Shown: positions 22,222-34,000 of the stretch, piece by piece
How positions within the stretch are numbered: position 1 is the first letter of the stretch
Layout of the letters: the number at the start of each line of letters is the position of its first letter
Assembly: GCA_033439795.1 (NCBI GenBank)
Contig: JAUTDP010000021.1
Coordinates: forward strand, 167,416-231,415
DNA from: Sordaria brevicollis
Lineage: Eukaryota > Ascomycota > Sordariomycetes > Sordariales > Sordariaceae
Direction of reading: 5' to 3'
DNA: 64,000 nt
Position numbers and translations under genes: made by a program
Notes under the pieces: model-generated
Seen by the model: only the letters and a program-made list of their open reading frames with translations
The model's database searches: none
Told to the model about the DNA's origin: nothing

Positions 22222-23768
22222 TTAAACGCTGATGGTACGGAAGACACTGAACTGCTCGCCGGTAGCGACAAGGGCACCGGGTATTTGAGGGTGCCAGTGG
22301 AGCTCCTTGACCATGTTCTGGTAGTGGACGAACAGGAGCTGGGGAGGGACGTCGGAGACACCAGCGGTATCCCTGCTTTCCTCGTCATCCAGTTCGACGG
22401 CAAGATCCCAGAGGGTAACGGTGTTGTCGCCAGCGGCAACGGCAACGATACTGTCGTCGGTAGGGTGCCACTCGATGCTGGTGATTTGCTCGTGGTGGAA
22501 GTTGAAGTTGGCGAGAGGAGCAGGCTTGGCCGAAGGGTTGCTGCTCCACTGGCGAAGATCCCAAACAGCCCACTCACCATCATCGGCACCGGTAGCGAGC
22601 AGGTGGCTGGTCTGGCGGCACCAAGACATGACGTTGACATCGTAGTTGCTGATCTTCATGGTGAGAGCGGGCGAGCGGCTCTTGCTGCGGACGTCCCAGA
22701 CGCGGACGGTGCCGTCGCTGGAAGCAGAGGCGAAGACGTTGGCCTCGGAAGGACTCCACTGGATCTCCTCGACACTGCCAGTGTGGCCGCGGAAGGGACG
22801 GGTGTCGGTGACGAAGCCGCCGCCATCGGTACGGGTAGTGACGTAGATGAGGCCGTCGTTGTCGCCGGTAAGAAGCTTGCCGGCGGGGTGAAGAGGAGAC
22901 CAGTCAACACCGTAACCCTCGGTCTTGTGGGCGCGGATGGTGCACACGGGCTTGTTCTGTTGGGGGGTGACAATCATGCCGGGGGTATCGAAGGAGGCGA
23001 GGTGAGGAGTGATGTCGTGGATCAGGACCTGGGAGGACTCGGTCATGGTAGCGGTAAGGGTGGTGGGAGGCCTCGAGGGGTCCTGGGAAGGAGTCTGGTG
23101 GGAGCGTATCCTGTTGGTGGTGGTATTGAGAGGGATGCTCTTGTGCTCGAGAATGGGGTCGGTATCCTCATCATCCGAGTCCTCCTCGTCCGAGTCCTCG
23201 CCATCGTCGCCCTGCATCTTGCTGAGGCCGCTGAACTTCATGACGAGAAGCGAGTTGTCGTTGGCCTGGGCGCTGTCGGCCTGGGTACCGGCGACGGTGT
23301 ACATGGTGGCAGGGTAGACATTGCGGTTCTCGCCGAGGCCGTCGCGGATGATGTCGAAGGAAAGGCAGGGCCAGGGCGTGCTCAAGCTGTGAAGCATCTT
23401 GTATGTGGTGGTATCGGGGGTGAGGGTCTGGCCAGCCTCGAGCTGTTGACGGCCGACCATGAAGGTCTCGGGGCCGCGTCCATCGACGTCCATGGCACCT
23501 GTTGATTGGGAATAGCGTCAGTCAGTGTGTGTCTGTCATTAATGGTCACTGTTCTCGATCAATTCGTACCCTCCTCGGCCTCTCTTTCGGCATCTGGACG
23601 GCCATCGACACCGGCCTCGATGATCTCATCTTCGCTCTCGAATTCGTCCTCGAAATCGTCCTCGAATTCGCCCATGTCGTGGTCCTTGTCGACGTCCATG
23701 GCCTCGGGGCGGTCGCCGCCCTTGAGGGGTTGAGCGATGCTCTCGTCGTCGGCGGCTCTCTTGGACAT
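22222..23768 (-). CDS. RRB1: Glutamate-rich WD40 protein, ribosome assembly factor RRB1/GRWD1
   Basis: This nuclear/nucleolar chaperone escorts ribosomal protein L3 (uL3) into early 60S assembly. Exon 1 is 23570-23768 and exon 2 is 22222-23498, separated by a 71-bp intron (GTACGA..CAACAG), giving 491 residues. Acidic stretches rich in Glu/Asp lie at ~28-60 and ~145-165. The histone-binding-like N-terminal motif TYKMLHSLSTPWPCLSFD precedes a WD40 propeller with repeats ending VWDVR, VWDLR and LWDLA. Together these define the RRB1/GRWD1 family rather than RbAp48. Length is close to yeast RRB1 (511). It is divergently transcribed from the fucosyltransferase-like gene across 779 bp. Confidence 0.93.
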
Positions 23769-24547
23769 TTTGGCTGATGTGTGTGTGTGTGATATACGGT
23801 GGTTGGAGGAAAGAGATACTACAGAGAGATGGAAGACGAATGCCAAAGAAGAATTCACAAGTTGGGTTGGCAACGACAGAGGCAGACACTGCACAGAGAG
23901 AGCACTTTTAGAGAGAACTTGGAAGGAACCGCAGCCGCTATCAGATGGAACGCGACTTCCCTCGAATCCAATGTCAACCGAACTTTTAATTTTTGAACTT
24001 TTTAGTGGGGCCAATGGGTTCGCCAAGCTTGACTTTCTCCACAGCTACCCCGCGTTTGTGGCTCCTGTCATTGCCTGAGTCCATGAGTCCATGGCTGTTG
24101 TGTGGCTTACGCACTGTTAGAGTTGTGGCTTAGCAGTTGCGTTTGCTTGCCAGGGGAAACAGCGCCAGATCGTCTCTGCCCTGCCATCCAAAGATTCCTT
24201 CCTTTTGTTCGGCCCAAAAGTCTCAAGTTGGACCTTGACACCGAAACATGACGGGAACATCTGCTCGAGGCCAATTGAAAGCCCAAAGCTGATCAATCCA
24301 AGATGCGATACACTCAACCAACGAGTAAGGCTCATTGCCTAAACACGAACCCCCTGAATCGCCAAATGCCGTCAACAAGCGGAGCTGCGCCTCCCGTCTT
24401 TCCCGTCCTGTCCGAAAATGGGAAAATCCACCCAAACTTGTACCTTGACGGCCTCACTGTCAACTTCAACTGACTCTATCTGACATCAATTGACTTACAT
24501 CATGTCATTCTAGGGAGTGAATCAACATCATCATATCCGCAGTCAAG
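23769..24547. promoter_or_regulatory. Divergent promoter region, RRB1 / glycosyltransferase
   Basis: The 779 bp lies between two start codons and includes a short GT-repeat (GTGTGTGTGTGTG) about 10 bp upstream of the RRB1 ATG. No other motif is convincing. Confidence 0.45.
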
Positions 24548-25903
24548 ATGGTCCTCAGCACGACTCGCCCCCGCGGCGTCCTCGCCCTCATGGCCATGAC
24601 CAGTCTCGTCACTGTCTGGCTATGTCGACTACCCCAGCTAAACATCTACGCCTCCTCCAACGCCGATGTCACAAGAGGTCCCATTACCCAACGCCATATA
24701 GACCTCTCCCTTCCTGATGCCCTTTTTGTTGGGTGGCCGCTCGCGAGAGTCTGTAGCGAGACCACCTGGACGCCCGGTTTGGTGTTTGTCTGTGACAACA
24801 ACTCGGGCGGCATCGGCAACATCCGCAATTACATCCTGACTTGCCTACGGTATGCCATTGACGCCGGAGCAACCGGTCTCGTCATGCCTCGAATTCGAGT
24901 TCGGTCCGAGAAAGACCTGTCCGACATTACGGCCGAGAACGACCAGCCCTTTACCTACTTCTTCGACGAACCGCACTTCCGACGAAACCTTCAGTCGTCT
25001 TGTCCGCAAATCACCATCTACGATACTACCCCTGACATCCCCAACGCACCCGTCCCGTTCAAGGCCGAAGAGGTTACACCAAAGAATCTGGGCAAAAGAG
25101 GAGGCTGTGACCGAAGAGACCACAACAAACACACGGGCTTGTTTGCTTCGGCCTTTGCGAACCACTTGCGCTCCACTGCTGCCGAGTTCAAGCTCCAGCA
25201 TCCTCCCAGCCTAGAACACCCGCGCATCTTCCGGCTGACCTGGGGTGTCCAGTTCGAATGGCCCGTCTTCCGCGATGGCGCCGAGTTCGCTTCCACTTTT
25301 GGTGGTCTGCTGCGGTTCCGACCCGATATTCTGGCGCTGGGCAACAAAGCTGTGGCACACATGCGACGACACGCACGCGAGTTTGACGCCGACGCTCACT
25401 CGGGTCGATACGTCGGGTTCCACCTTCGGACGGAAGAAGATGCCCTGGACTTTTGGCCCAACTATGCGAACCAGAGCAAGGCTTACTTGACGAGGAGCCA
25501 AGAGTTGGGGTACGATATGAAAGCCGGATACCTAGCCACGGGCAGTCAGACTGAAGCACGCAAGTTCTTCTCAGACTCGACCGTGCTGCATGGCATGCGA
25601 GTCGTGACCAAAGAACTCTTGCTCCAAAACCACCAGGAGGACATGGCGGCATTGAAGGGGCTGACGTGGGATCAGCAAGCGCTCGTGGATTTCATTGTCC
25701 TGTTAAACAGTGACTATTTCCTTGGGGTCAGTCCAAGTTCATTCAGCATGAACGTTGCCCTCAAGAGGCATCTCCAGGCCGAGGGGTTACATACCAGGCC
25801 GTGGAGGATAGGTGGCGATGGCGATGGGAGGAGCTGGTTGGTAGGAAAGTACGAACAGTTTTGGGAGGACTGGCTGTTTATGTACGAGGCCATGTGGCCG
25901 TAG
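24548..25903 (+). CDS. O-fucosyltransferase-like type II membrane protein
   Basis: This is a single-exon gene of 451 residues. Residues ~8-27 form one hydrophobic segment after a short basic N-terminus, as in Golgi type II glycosyltransferases. Features of the GDP-fucose O-fucosyltransferase (GT-B) superfamily seen here: a Gly/Asn-rich acceptor loop NNSGGIGNIRNYILTCLRYA at ~83-102, a central GFHLRTEEDA resembling the HxR nucleotide-sugar motif, and a late FLGVSPSSFSMNVAL corresponding to the Ser-rich nucleotide-binding loop. The family assignment rests on these three motifs; the actual sugar donor and acceptor are unknown. The start codon has a good context (CAAGATGG). It is convergent with the next gene, 213 bp away. 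Confidence 0.62.
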   Translation: MVLSTTRPRGVLALMAMTSLVTVWLCRLPQLNIYASSNADVTRGPITQRHIDLSLPDALFVGWPLARVCSETTWTPGLVFVCDNNSGGIGNIRNYILTCLRYAIDAGATGLVMPRIRVRSEKDLSDITAENDQPFTYFFDEPHFRRNLQSSCPQITIYDTTPDIPNAPVPFKAEEVTPKNLGKRGGCDRRDHNKHTGLFASAFANHLRSTAAEFKLQHPPSLEHPRIFRLTWGVQFEWPVFRDGAEFASTFGGLLRFRPDILALGNKAVAHMRRHAREFDADAHSGRYVGFHLRTEEDALDFWPNYANQSKAYLTRSQELGYDMKAGYLATGSQTEARKFFSDSTVLHGMRVVTKELLLQNHQEDMAALKGLTWDQQALVDFIVLLNSDYFLGVSPSSFSMNVALKRHLQAEGLHTRPWRIGGDGDGRSWLVGKYEQFWEDWLFMYEAMWP

Positions 25904-26116
25904 ACCGAGTGGTCCCATCCTCTTCCCTTCATGTTTACATATGGATTTTTGGCGCAATACATATACAGCAATGTCATCCACCTTTTTTCCTACTTTCAGT
26001 TTCGTCCACGATCCAGTACAGCCTTGTTCTTCCCCTATCCCCTCAAGTTTCTTGGACCAATGGGTATCAAAACCATCTTGCTTCCTCCACGCTCAGCCTA
26101 TTCCATCTCCCCCTTT
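25904..26116. other. Convergent 3' intergenic segment
   Basis: The 213 bp is shared by two convergent 3' ends. I see no gene. Confidence 0.4.
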
Positions 26117-26767
26117 TCACATCACAACGCAACAATAACAGCAAGCCGCACACCCAGCCAGACATCCACCAAAGCAAGCCATGCAACAATTACCCGGCCG
26201 CTGTTTCCCGTCCTCATGTTGGCATCCATGTCCCCTCCTGTTCCTCGGATCCGTCTGTACTTGGCCTGAGCTGCTGGCTACTGTCGGCCGTTGCGCCTCA
26301 AGGTCGGGATAGTAGTCCTGCTGGTTTGTAGTAGGGTACTTTGCGTCTGGCTCATGATGAGTGTTGGAGGAAGAGTACTCTTGAATGGGGTACGCCTGCT
26401 GTTGCGCTTGCTGTTGCGCTTGCTCTTCCGCTTGTCCTCCAAGTTGCTGTGCAAGTTCTTCCAGTCGCTGTCGTTGATGTACTCGTTCTTGTTCGCGCTG
26501 TTGAAGCTGTTGTCGCTGTTGTCGTTCTTGTTCAGCTTGGCGCCTTTGCTCTTCTTGATGCCTCCAGAATTGAGCTTCATCCACAATGTGATGTGCGCTT
26601 TGCCGATATCTCCGCATCCCTTGGTTTCTGTCGTCTGAACCGGTGAGCGCTGCCTCGTAGCTGGGCGGAGGCGATTCAAGCTCGTGAACTTCGGGTTCAG
26701 TTTGAGACTGCCCAGATTGCGAGTGTGAATGAGTATTCGCCTTTTGCAACATGTTTCGTTCCGTCAT
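26117..26767 (-). CDS. Small Gln-rich protein with PPxY motif and cysteine-rich CYSTM-like tail
   Basis: This is a 216-residue protein without introns. Order: Ser/His/Gln-rich start; a PPSY motif (34-37) in ESPPPSYEAAL, a candidate ligand for WW domains of Nedd4/Rsp5 ubiquitin ligases; an Arg/Gln/Glu-rich predicted coiled coil (~66-125); and a Cys-rich end with nine Cys in ~20 residues (CC..C..C..C..CC.CC). The tail resembles the CYSTM module of small stress-related membrane proteins and is likely palmitoylated or membrane-inserted. Function is unknown; the PPxY plus Cys tail suggests a peripheral membrane adaptor (inference). A CAG-type repeat encodes the Gln tracts. Confidence 0.68.
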   Translation of the reverse strand: MTERNMLQKANTHSHSQSGQSQTEPEVHELESPPPSYEAALTGSDDRNQGMRRYRQSAHHIVDEAQFWRHQEEQRRQAEQERQQRQQLQQREQERVHQRQRLEELAQQLGGQAEEQAQQQAQQQAYPIQEYSSSNTHHEPDAKYPTTNQQDYYPDLEAQRPTVASSSGQVQTDPRNRRGHGCQHEDGKQRPGNCCMACFGGCLAGCAACCYCCVVM

Positions 26768-27853
26768 TTTTGATAGTTTGTCTCTTGCCTATGCGCCGTC
26801 GATCGTGAAAGTTGCAAAGTTGCAAACAAAGGAATTGGGATTCAGCTGCTTTAAACCCGAATTCTGCAACTCAGCCCACCTCCAACTCCAAGATGACTCT
26901 CTCTCTCTCTCTGCCTTGTCAGCCATTCAGGCCCAAGGTGGTGGCCTCCTCTTCTCCTTCAAACGTCACTCTCCCATTGTTCACTCCCCAATCTTTACTC
27001 TTGTTTCGCTCAGCCCCAGACCCCAACCCCTCACCAACCGGAGAATGGCGTCCTATCACAGACAACTGTGCCACGTCCCGGCACCCTTCATTAAGGACGC
27101 GGATTGGTTCAGCCACCGTGGTGGCTTACATGATTCTTTTATATCCGAGTTCAGAGTTAACCCGAGCAAACCGACGTTGCGCCCCTAAATTTTGAGATCA
27201 GGAGATGGGGGTATCTGTGGTGGTGATGATTTGACAGGATGTCGGAAAGCACTTTTCAGTAGAACCTGGCCAGTGGTCATCGTAACGAGAGGCAACGAAT
27301 GCACTTCGGGCAGACAACAACAACTTTGTGAGGCAAGGCTTTAACACTGCGGTGGCTGTGATTAAGGAAGGGCTAGTCGCCGGCCTGTAAGCCCGCATCT
27401 ACATGTACAGTCAAGACCCAACCATCAGGTCCAATGGCAGTGAGGTTATACTTTGTCCACACTATGAGCCCTACAACAAGCTTTGCCCAGCCCGGGACGG
27501 GGCGCCGAAGTCGAGGTCCGAATGCGGCAACCCGGGAAGCCAAGTTCCGCGTCAGTGGCCCTTCCACGCTACGCCATTGCGACGCTGCCCGGTTTCGTCT
27601 TGGGATCATCATCCGTCAACCGGGTTTCCATCTCCCGCTTGGCCCAGCTTGTCTTACACGGCGTAACATCCCGTATCTAATGCTTCTTCTGGAATGATCA
27701 CGATTGAGACGCGGTGTACGCTACGGGCCGTCAACCCCTTGGTCTTGCCGTCGGGAAGTTCAGGCAGGACGACGATATAAACATGACGGGATCATCAAGC
27801 CTTGGACCACCAGTCTTGTTCCAGGGACGATCATTCTCTTGTCAACATCCACA
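26768..27853. promoter_or_regulatory. Divergent intergenic region upstream of the CBM1 gene
   Basis: The 1.09 kb lies between divergent start codons. A TATA box is present close to the CBM1 gene (27776). A CT-repeat occurs near 26894-26912. I scanned by eye for CGGN5CCG cellulase-regulator (CLR-1 type) sites and found no convincing one. Confidence 0.4.
27776..27781 (+). promoter_or_regulatory. TATA box of the CBM1 gene
   Basis: TATAAA lies 72 bp before the ATG at 27854, a spacing expected for a strongly induced secreted-protein gene with a short leader. Confidence 0.55.
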
Positions 27854-28780
27854 ATGCGTGTGCTAGCATCTATCCCCATTCTCGCTGCCGTCGCCTCTGC
27901 CCAAGGCAGTGCCTGGTCCCAGTGCGGCGGCATGGGCTGGGCTGGTCCCACCAGCTGTGTCTCTGGCTATGTCTGCACAAAGCTCAACGATTACTATTCT
28001 CAATGCGTTCCTGGAACTACTACGTACGTACCTGGCTGCAGCCCAGCACCTCTCTGGAAGCGCGATCCCCAAGGCCGTCCCATTGTCCAACCCCGAGCAA
28101 CGTGCCCAGGTCTCACCACTTCCACCTCATCTTCTAGTGCCGCTCCCGTGACCACCACTCTCAGGACCTCAACCGTCCCAACCTCCATCGGCACAACCTA
28201 TGACAATTCCCCCGGCGTCCCCTCCGCCACAGCCGTTCCTTCCAACCCGAACCCGACCGTCCTGGAGCCAGGCTGGTACTGGATCCGCGCCGTCGCCGCT
28301 CCCAACTTCCACAAGTACCTCCAAGGCGGCAGCTCCTCTGCTACTTCCTCCAACCAGACCGCGCTCCTCGAGTCTCACACCACGGCGGGCCAGTTCAGCA
28401 TCATCGACGGCCAACTCGTCTTCAACACCAAGCCTTCCCAGCTCTACCTCAACGTCGAGAACCCGGCGGACAAGACGCAGAGGAAGCTGAAGACGTGGTT
28501 CAGCACCACCAAGAACGCCTATGGCACCTTCAAGTTCCAGGGTGATACGTTGACGTGGACCGTGGCGGATATTAAGAGGCCGAATGAGGCTGCTTGGTTG
28601 GTCTGCACAGGTCAGGAGGTGTTTATCAATACGGGCGCGTATCTTTATCAGACTCCGGCTGGGTGTGCGGATCAGACTGTGAGTATCTTTCTTGACAGAG
28701 ATGAAGGAAATGTTGGGGGGTACCGTTGCTGACATGTGAAACAGATTCACTACTATAGTGGTTCGACTGCTGATCTCTAA
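27854..28780 (+). CDS. Secreted CBM1 (cellulose-binding) protein with uncharacterised C-terminal domain
   Basis: This is a secreted protein of 286 residues. Exon 1 is 27854-28678 and exon 2 is 28745-28780; the 66-bp intron (GTGAGT..GCTGAC..ACAG) replaces a premature frame end with [13 protein letters not shown]. Signal peptide ~1-16. A family 1 carbohydrate-binding module (17-52) shows WSQCGG..GP..C..G..C...NDYYSQC with the aromatic residues and four cysteines of cellulose-binding modules. A possible Kex2 site (WKR) follows, then a Ser/Thr linker (about 95-135, likely O-glycosylated) and a ~150-residue C-terminal domain ([24 protein letters not shown]) that I do not recognise. No catalytic glycosidase motif is seen. 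It binds cellulose; its enzymatic role, if any, is open. Confidence 0.85.
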
Positions 28781-29264
28781 GGGGCCAACGGGCCGAGATG
28801 CTGGCATTCTGTTAATCTGCACGCATCAGTTTGGAAGATGTAAAGGCCATCCGACCATAGATGACCGTTTATTAGATGCAGCACGGTAGCGTGGCCAGGC
28901 CTGAGACTGTTGGCAGATGCGTCGTGTTAGCTTTCGCTGTACATATCTACTTTGTTAACATGTCTATATCATCGCGACATACCCACCACTTGTCTCATCC
29001 ATTCACTTCCTGCACTTTCCTTCCATGGCATCATGTGTTCATGGAAGGGGGTATCATCATATTCAGATCTACCACGACAGGACCTTCATCTCGCAAGACC
29101 CGGAGTCATGGACATCACAGGGCTGACCATATCCAAACCAGCACAACCCACACACCCATCCACCGTGGCATCGCCTCTCTCGTCCTAGGAACACCACCAC
29201 TCTCATCCCCACCACCACCACCACCACCTTTCCCATCCCCACCCCCATTCCCATCCCCCTTATC
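28781..29264. other. Convergent 3' intergenic segment with CCA/CCCATC tract
   Basis: The 484 bp lies between two convergent genes. A pyrimidine-rich tract at ~29195-29262 has repeated CCA then CCCATC/CCCCCATTCC units. It is strand-asymmetric (C-rich on plus). No gene is seen. Confidence 0.5.
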
Positions 29265-30020
29265 CTAGCACGTATTCAACATACTAGTCAACGCACTCTT
29301 CTCCGCGCTCGTAATCGTCAAAGCCCACGTATACTTAACCTGCACCCACGCCTTCGCATAAGTGCAGTAAAAGCTGGTAAGCGGCGGCTTCCAAGCGTCG
29401 GGGCTCTTGTCGCTCTTGCTCTGGTTGACGTTGTCCGTCACGGCCCACAGCTGGGGCGAGTTGATGTCGTTGGCGAACTGCTGGCGCTTGGAGGTCGTCC
29501 ACGCGTTGGCACCAGACACCCACGCGTTCTTGAGCGGGACCATGTGGTCGATGTCAATGTCGGAGGCTTGCGTCCAGACGCCGCCGTCGTAGGGGGAGAC
29601 CCAGGTGCCGGAGGTGGATCGGCAGGCGTCGTCGGTGGTGACGCCGGTGCCGTCGCGTTTGAGGACGTACTCGCTGTGGGGAAGTTAGTGGGATGATGGG
29701 GGTGGGGAGGGGAGTTGGGAGGTGGACATGGACGTACCGGGCGTTGCAGGTGCCGGAGATGGTGATCCAGTGGGGGAAGAGGTCACGGTTGTATCCGCCG
29801 TCGTCGACGTAGGCCTTAACGGTCAAGCTGGCAAGCTGGGTCTTGGCGGTGGAAGCAGAGGGGATACCGGGCTTTGAGATGGTTAGTCATGATGTTGATG
29901 GAAAGAGACCTGGATGCCCTTCGAGGATGAACATACAGGAGTGGGCATAGGAGCCGGGGCCGGGGCCGCGACGACCGATGAGGCGGCCGCCAACAGGGAA
30001 GCAAAGATGTAGGACTTCAT
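29265..30020 (-). CDS. Secreted HNH-type nuclease (DUF1524 / GmrSD-C-like)
   Basis: This is a small extracellular nuclease of 208 residues. Exons: 29937-30020, 29738-29871, 29265-29673; introns 65 bp (GTATGT..CAAAG) and 64 bp (GTACGT..CACAG). Signal peptide ~1-19 (MKSYIFASLLAAASSVVAA). The core has DIDIDHMVPLKNAW (His116), the beta-beta-alpha-metal (HNH) signature D-x-D-H-x-x-P/L of the DUF1524 family, followed by NDINSPQLWAVTDNVNQSKSDKSPDAW, where the Asn residues complete the metal finger. Four Cys could form disulphides. It likely scavenges phosphate/nucleotides from DNA or RNA outside the cell (inference from family and secretion). The coding start gives a classic signal peptide. Confidence 0.88.
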
Positions 30021-30855
30021 GGTATTCCTGGGTAGAGGTAGAGGGTGATGAAGAGATGTGAGTGAAGGATGAAGATCGTAAAGATGAATCGACAGCAGAT
30101 CAGTGGCACCGAGTCCTTATAACTTTCGAGAGTGGTTCCCCTGTTGATCAAAGTGGAAGTCCACGACCAACTGGATCAACCGTTGGACCCCTCCCGAATG
30201 CGTTGCACTCCGTTCATCTGCATGTCCAACGAATGTCCTGCCCGCGACTCAGGGTCACACCAAATCAGGCACGAATCGCCAACCATTGGGAACCATTGAT
30301 GTTCATCTTCTCATCGACCTTCACTTTCGGTATCTAGCGCGAAACGCAAATAGCAGAGGCACGGAGAGGAATCAAGACCCCTGATTCGCTCCTCAGGTAA
30401 AACTCTCGATATGCGAACCCGTTCCGCCCATCCAATGCCCAGTCCGCTTCCCCATTGAAACTTCCTTGAACTTGCCTATAGAAATCCAGCCATTGCCGAT
30501 GTACATAATACCACCCCCAAACATCCATAGCCCCAGCCTCAACCCCTTGCCAATCTTGTCCTTGACTCGGCATCCATTGAATGTATAAGTGCCCAACGGG
30601 GATTGGCCAGTTCCGACCCAGCCCGTCGCCGACCAGTAGATAGCCACGATAAGCCCACGCATCTCAGCATCTGTTCCGAACTTCCGTCACAATTTCACAA
30701 AACATGCACGCGGCAATCTCGTGGGATCTCGTGGGACGAAAAAAACTTTGTGGAGAAAACGCCCAACTTCCCTTTTCTGTTTCCTGATGATCTGCATCGC
30801 TTTATCGGCGCATATGCAGTTCCATCGTGGCCTGGTAGGATCGTCGGCAATTAGT
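30021..30855. other. Nuclease promoter region and unassigned sequence before the copia insertion
   Basis: Composition is normal. Overlapping minus frames at 30334-30573 and 30393-30662 look compositionally gene-like (Gly/Trp-rich, e.g. GLRLGLWMFGGGIMYIG) but neither has a recognisable domain; they may be a gene fragment. The retrotransposon target site TTAGT (30851-30855) ends this segment. Confidence 0.35.
30115..30122 (-). promoter_or_regulatory. Candidate TATA box of the nuclease gene
   Basis: TTATAAGG on the minus strand lies ~95 bp upstream of the ATG at 30020. Confidence 0.4.
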
Positions 30856-31044
30856 TGTTAGATTGCACAGTAAAGTGGATATTGTAATTGAGGGTTAAAA
30901 ATTGATCTGTATATTTAGAAGAGTTCTATAGAACCCGAGTTGGGGGTGCCCAAATTATTAGGAAGGTCTATAGCCAAAATCTAGTAGTTGGGGCGCCTTA
31001 CGTAAGCCTATTTCTATTAGTCGAGTCTGCCCTCTAATTTAATA
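30856..31044 (-). repeat. Copia 3' LTR (left)
   Basis: 189 bp, begins TGTTAGATTGCA on the plus strand. About nine-tenths identical to the right copy; all differences seen are transitions. Confidence 0.9.
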
Positions 31045-34000
31045 CACCTCCCCAAATGTAATCTATTTCTTAAAATAGATAAATTTGAAACTATTTATAT
31101 AAGATTAATTATTCTTCTTTATTTATTTCTTTAATCTTTAAGTATTTTACCCGTTAATAACCTTCTTTATTTCGTATAGAATTTATCTTTATTAATTTTT
31201 TAAATTCCTAATATTTCTCTACGGGTAATATTTTAATTATACTATTTACGGGCATCTTTAAAGTTTTGAAATACTATATTTTAATTATCTTTATTTATAC
31301 CTCTTATTTTAATTAATATTAATAAATATCGATATAGTAGAATTTGGTTATTAATTTTAATACTTTTACGTTTAGGATTTTAAATATTTAAATATTATTA
31401 TATTCGAGAATTAGAATAAGGTTAAAAAATTTTAATATAAGACTTCTAAATAGTTTTATAATATATAATACTTCTTTAACGACGTTAGAGAGGGCTACGA
31501 ATTCTATTTCAATTATAAAAGTAATTATTATTAATTATTTAGAAGCTCCCTAATAAATAAGTTTATTATATAATTTTATTATAAATCCTTAGGAGCTTTT
31601 ATAGTCGATAGAATTATCGGTAAAAGAGGCGTTAAAAGTAAATTGAAATTTAATATCTCCTTTATAATATAAAATTAGGTTTATAGTAGTAAAGAAGTAA
31701 TATAATACTTTATTTACAATTTTATAATATTTTAATCCTAAATTATAATTATATTTAATAAATCGATTAATTATAAAGGTAATATTTAATTTAGTAATAA
31801 TAGCGGCGTAGAGTATAAACCCGATTTTAATTTAATATTAATAAATAGATTAATTAATAGCTTTATAATCGTAGGGTATTAATTTAATATTATTTATTAG
31901 GATTTAAATAATACGTTTATTATCGGCGAGCTTATAAATTTTTTAAAAATATAACCGCTAGGATAATTAAATTTTACGGGCTTTATTATCGCGGATTATT
32001 TTAATACTTAAGAATTATTATAGTTCTTCTCTTTTAATTAAATTATACCGGGACTATAGAATCTTTATATATTATTGGGTAATTTCCTTTTTAATAAGGT
32101 AATAATAAAAGATTATATTATTAATATAATAGAAGATTAAAATACCGTTATTAATTAAAATATAAGGATTTTTAAGGATTGTATAGAATTTTAGGGCTTT
32201 AAATATTTTTATAAATTCTCGTTATTATAATAATAGGGAACGATGAAGATTATATAGTATTTTAAGGATTTTAAATACTTTCCTTTAAATATAATAATTT
32301 AGCGGTATATATATATAGATTTCTTCGTTTATTATTGCGTTTATAAAGGCGTTAATTACGTCCTATTAAATAAATTTAAGGTTAAAACGTAAAGTTATAA
32401 TTATAAGGGTACGGAAGGACTTTCCTATTAAAGTAGAAGTATAAATTTCTTGTTTTATAATCTTTATTTATTAATTTTTATATATAATTAAACGAACTTT
32501 AATTTTATTAAAATAGTTATTTTTGAAGTATTTATAAGTATATATTTATATATAATCGAAGATTTATTTACCTTTAATTTTAAATTCGTTATAATTTATT
32601 TTTATTTAAGTTTTTATTTATTTATAATTTTCGAAATAAATTCGTTCGGTTTATTTAAAAAGGTTGTTTAAAGGATATTTATCGAAATTTTTATAATTGT
32701 AAGGTATTAACGGTAATTAGTAATGGTAGAGGTTTTAAAATTTATTAATAGCGATTAGGGATTCGATTATATTTTTAATAATTACCCTTTCTTTACGTAT
32801 AGAGCGTTATAATTCTATTTTAATAACCTTTTTCCTATATATTATAATTATAAATTAATAAAAACGTCCGGCGTTAAATATTACTTTCTAAGGTTCGAAA
32901 CCTTTTAATAATTCCTTTTTAACGTATTTAATATAATTTATAGCGAATACCTTTATAAGAAAGGAAATTAATAATAGTATATTTAATAGTATTAGATAAT
33001 TATAATTAATAAAGTAATCGATAGCTATTCGGTCCTCTTTTAGGTTTATAATTTTATTAAGGGGGTTTAGAAGCGGTACGCCGGTTTCTACTTCTTTAAT
33101 AATTATTTCTTCGGTTTATACCTCTTTAATAATTATTACCTCCCTTTTTTAAACCGGATTAAAAGAAAGAGAATTTAAAAGGTTATAAGTATTCGTATTT
33201 TTTATATCGGTATAATTAATTATAAAATCGAAGGGGGATTAATTAGTTAATAATTATTCTCTAGCGGTATATTTCTTTAATAAAGTAGTAAATTTTTTTA
33301 AAGTAAATTTTAAGGATTCGGCTTCCTTTTTTATTTTATTAGTAAAAAGGGTGCGCTTATTAAAAATAACGTTGCGAATATTAATAACCTTATTAGTAAT
33401 AAAGTTCTAAATTCGGTAAATAGCCGTAGAGGTATAACCGATTAAATATTTAATTTACGCTTTAAGGTTTATTTTTTAAAGCCTATTTTATTTATTTTTA
33501 ACGGTAATAATTATTACGAATATTTTATAATTATAAATTCGAAAATAGGAGATATTATATTTACGGGGGGTAATTTCGTTATTATTATTATTAATTTTCC
33601 TAATAATAACCGTATAAAATCTTTTATAAAGAGATTTTTAATTATAAAGGTATTTAAAGGACCGATTATTAAAATATATTATTATAAAGATAATTTCCGG
33701 CTAAAGATCTTTAAAAAAACCAATATTTAAATTTATAGCGCGCGCTTTATTTTTAATTATATTTCCCGAACGTTCTATATTTCCGTTCTATATTTAGGTA
33801 TATAAGGTAGAAGGTTTTATAATTATATTATATTACGTTAGTAAATTTAAGAATAATTATAATTTTGTAATTTTGTTATTATATTTTAATATTCGTATTA
33901 TAATATTAAATTATATTTTAAAGAGAATAAAGAAGTCGTTTAAATAAATTATAATTATAGTAGCGAATTGGTTGTAGAAGAAATATTCTTAAATATACCC

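Noticed and set aside
22186..23505. 439-codon plus-strand open frame opposite RRB1
   Set aside because: It is the antisense shadow of a well-supported WD40 gene, Gly/Val-rich with no domain.
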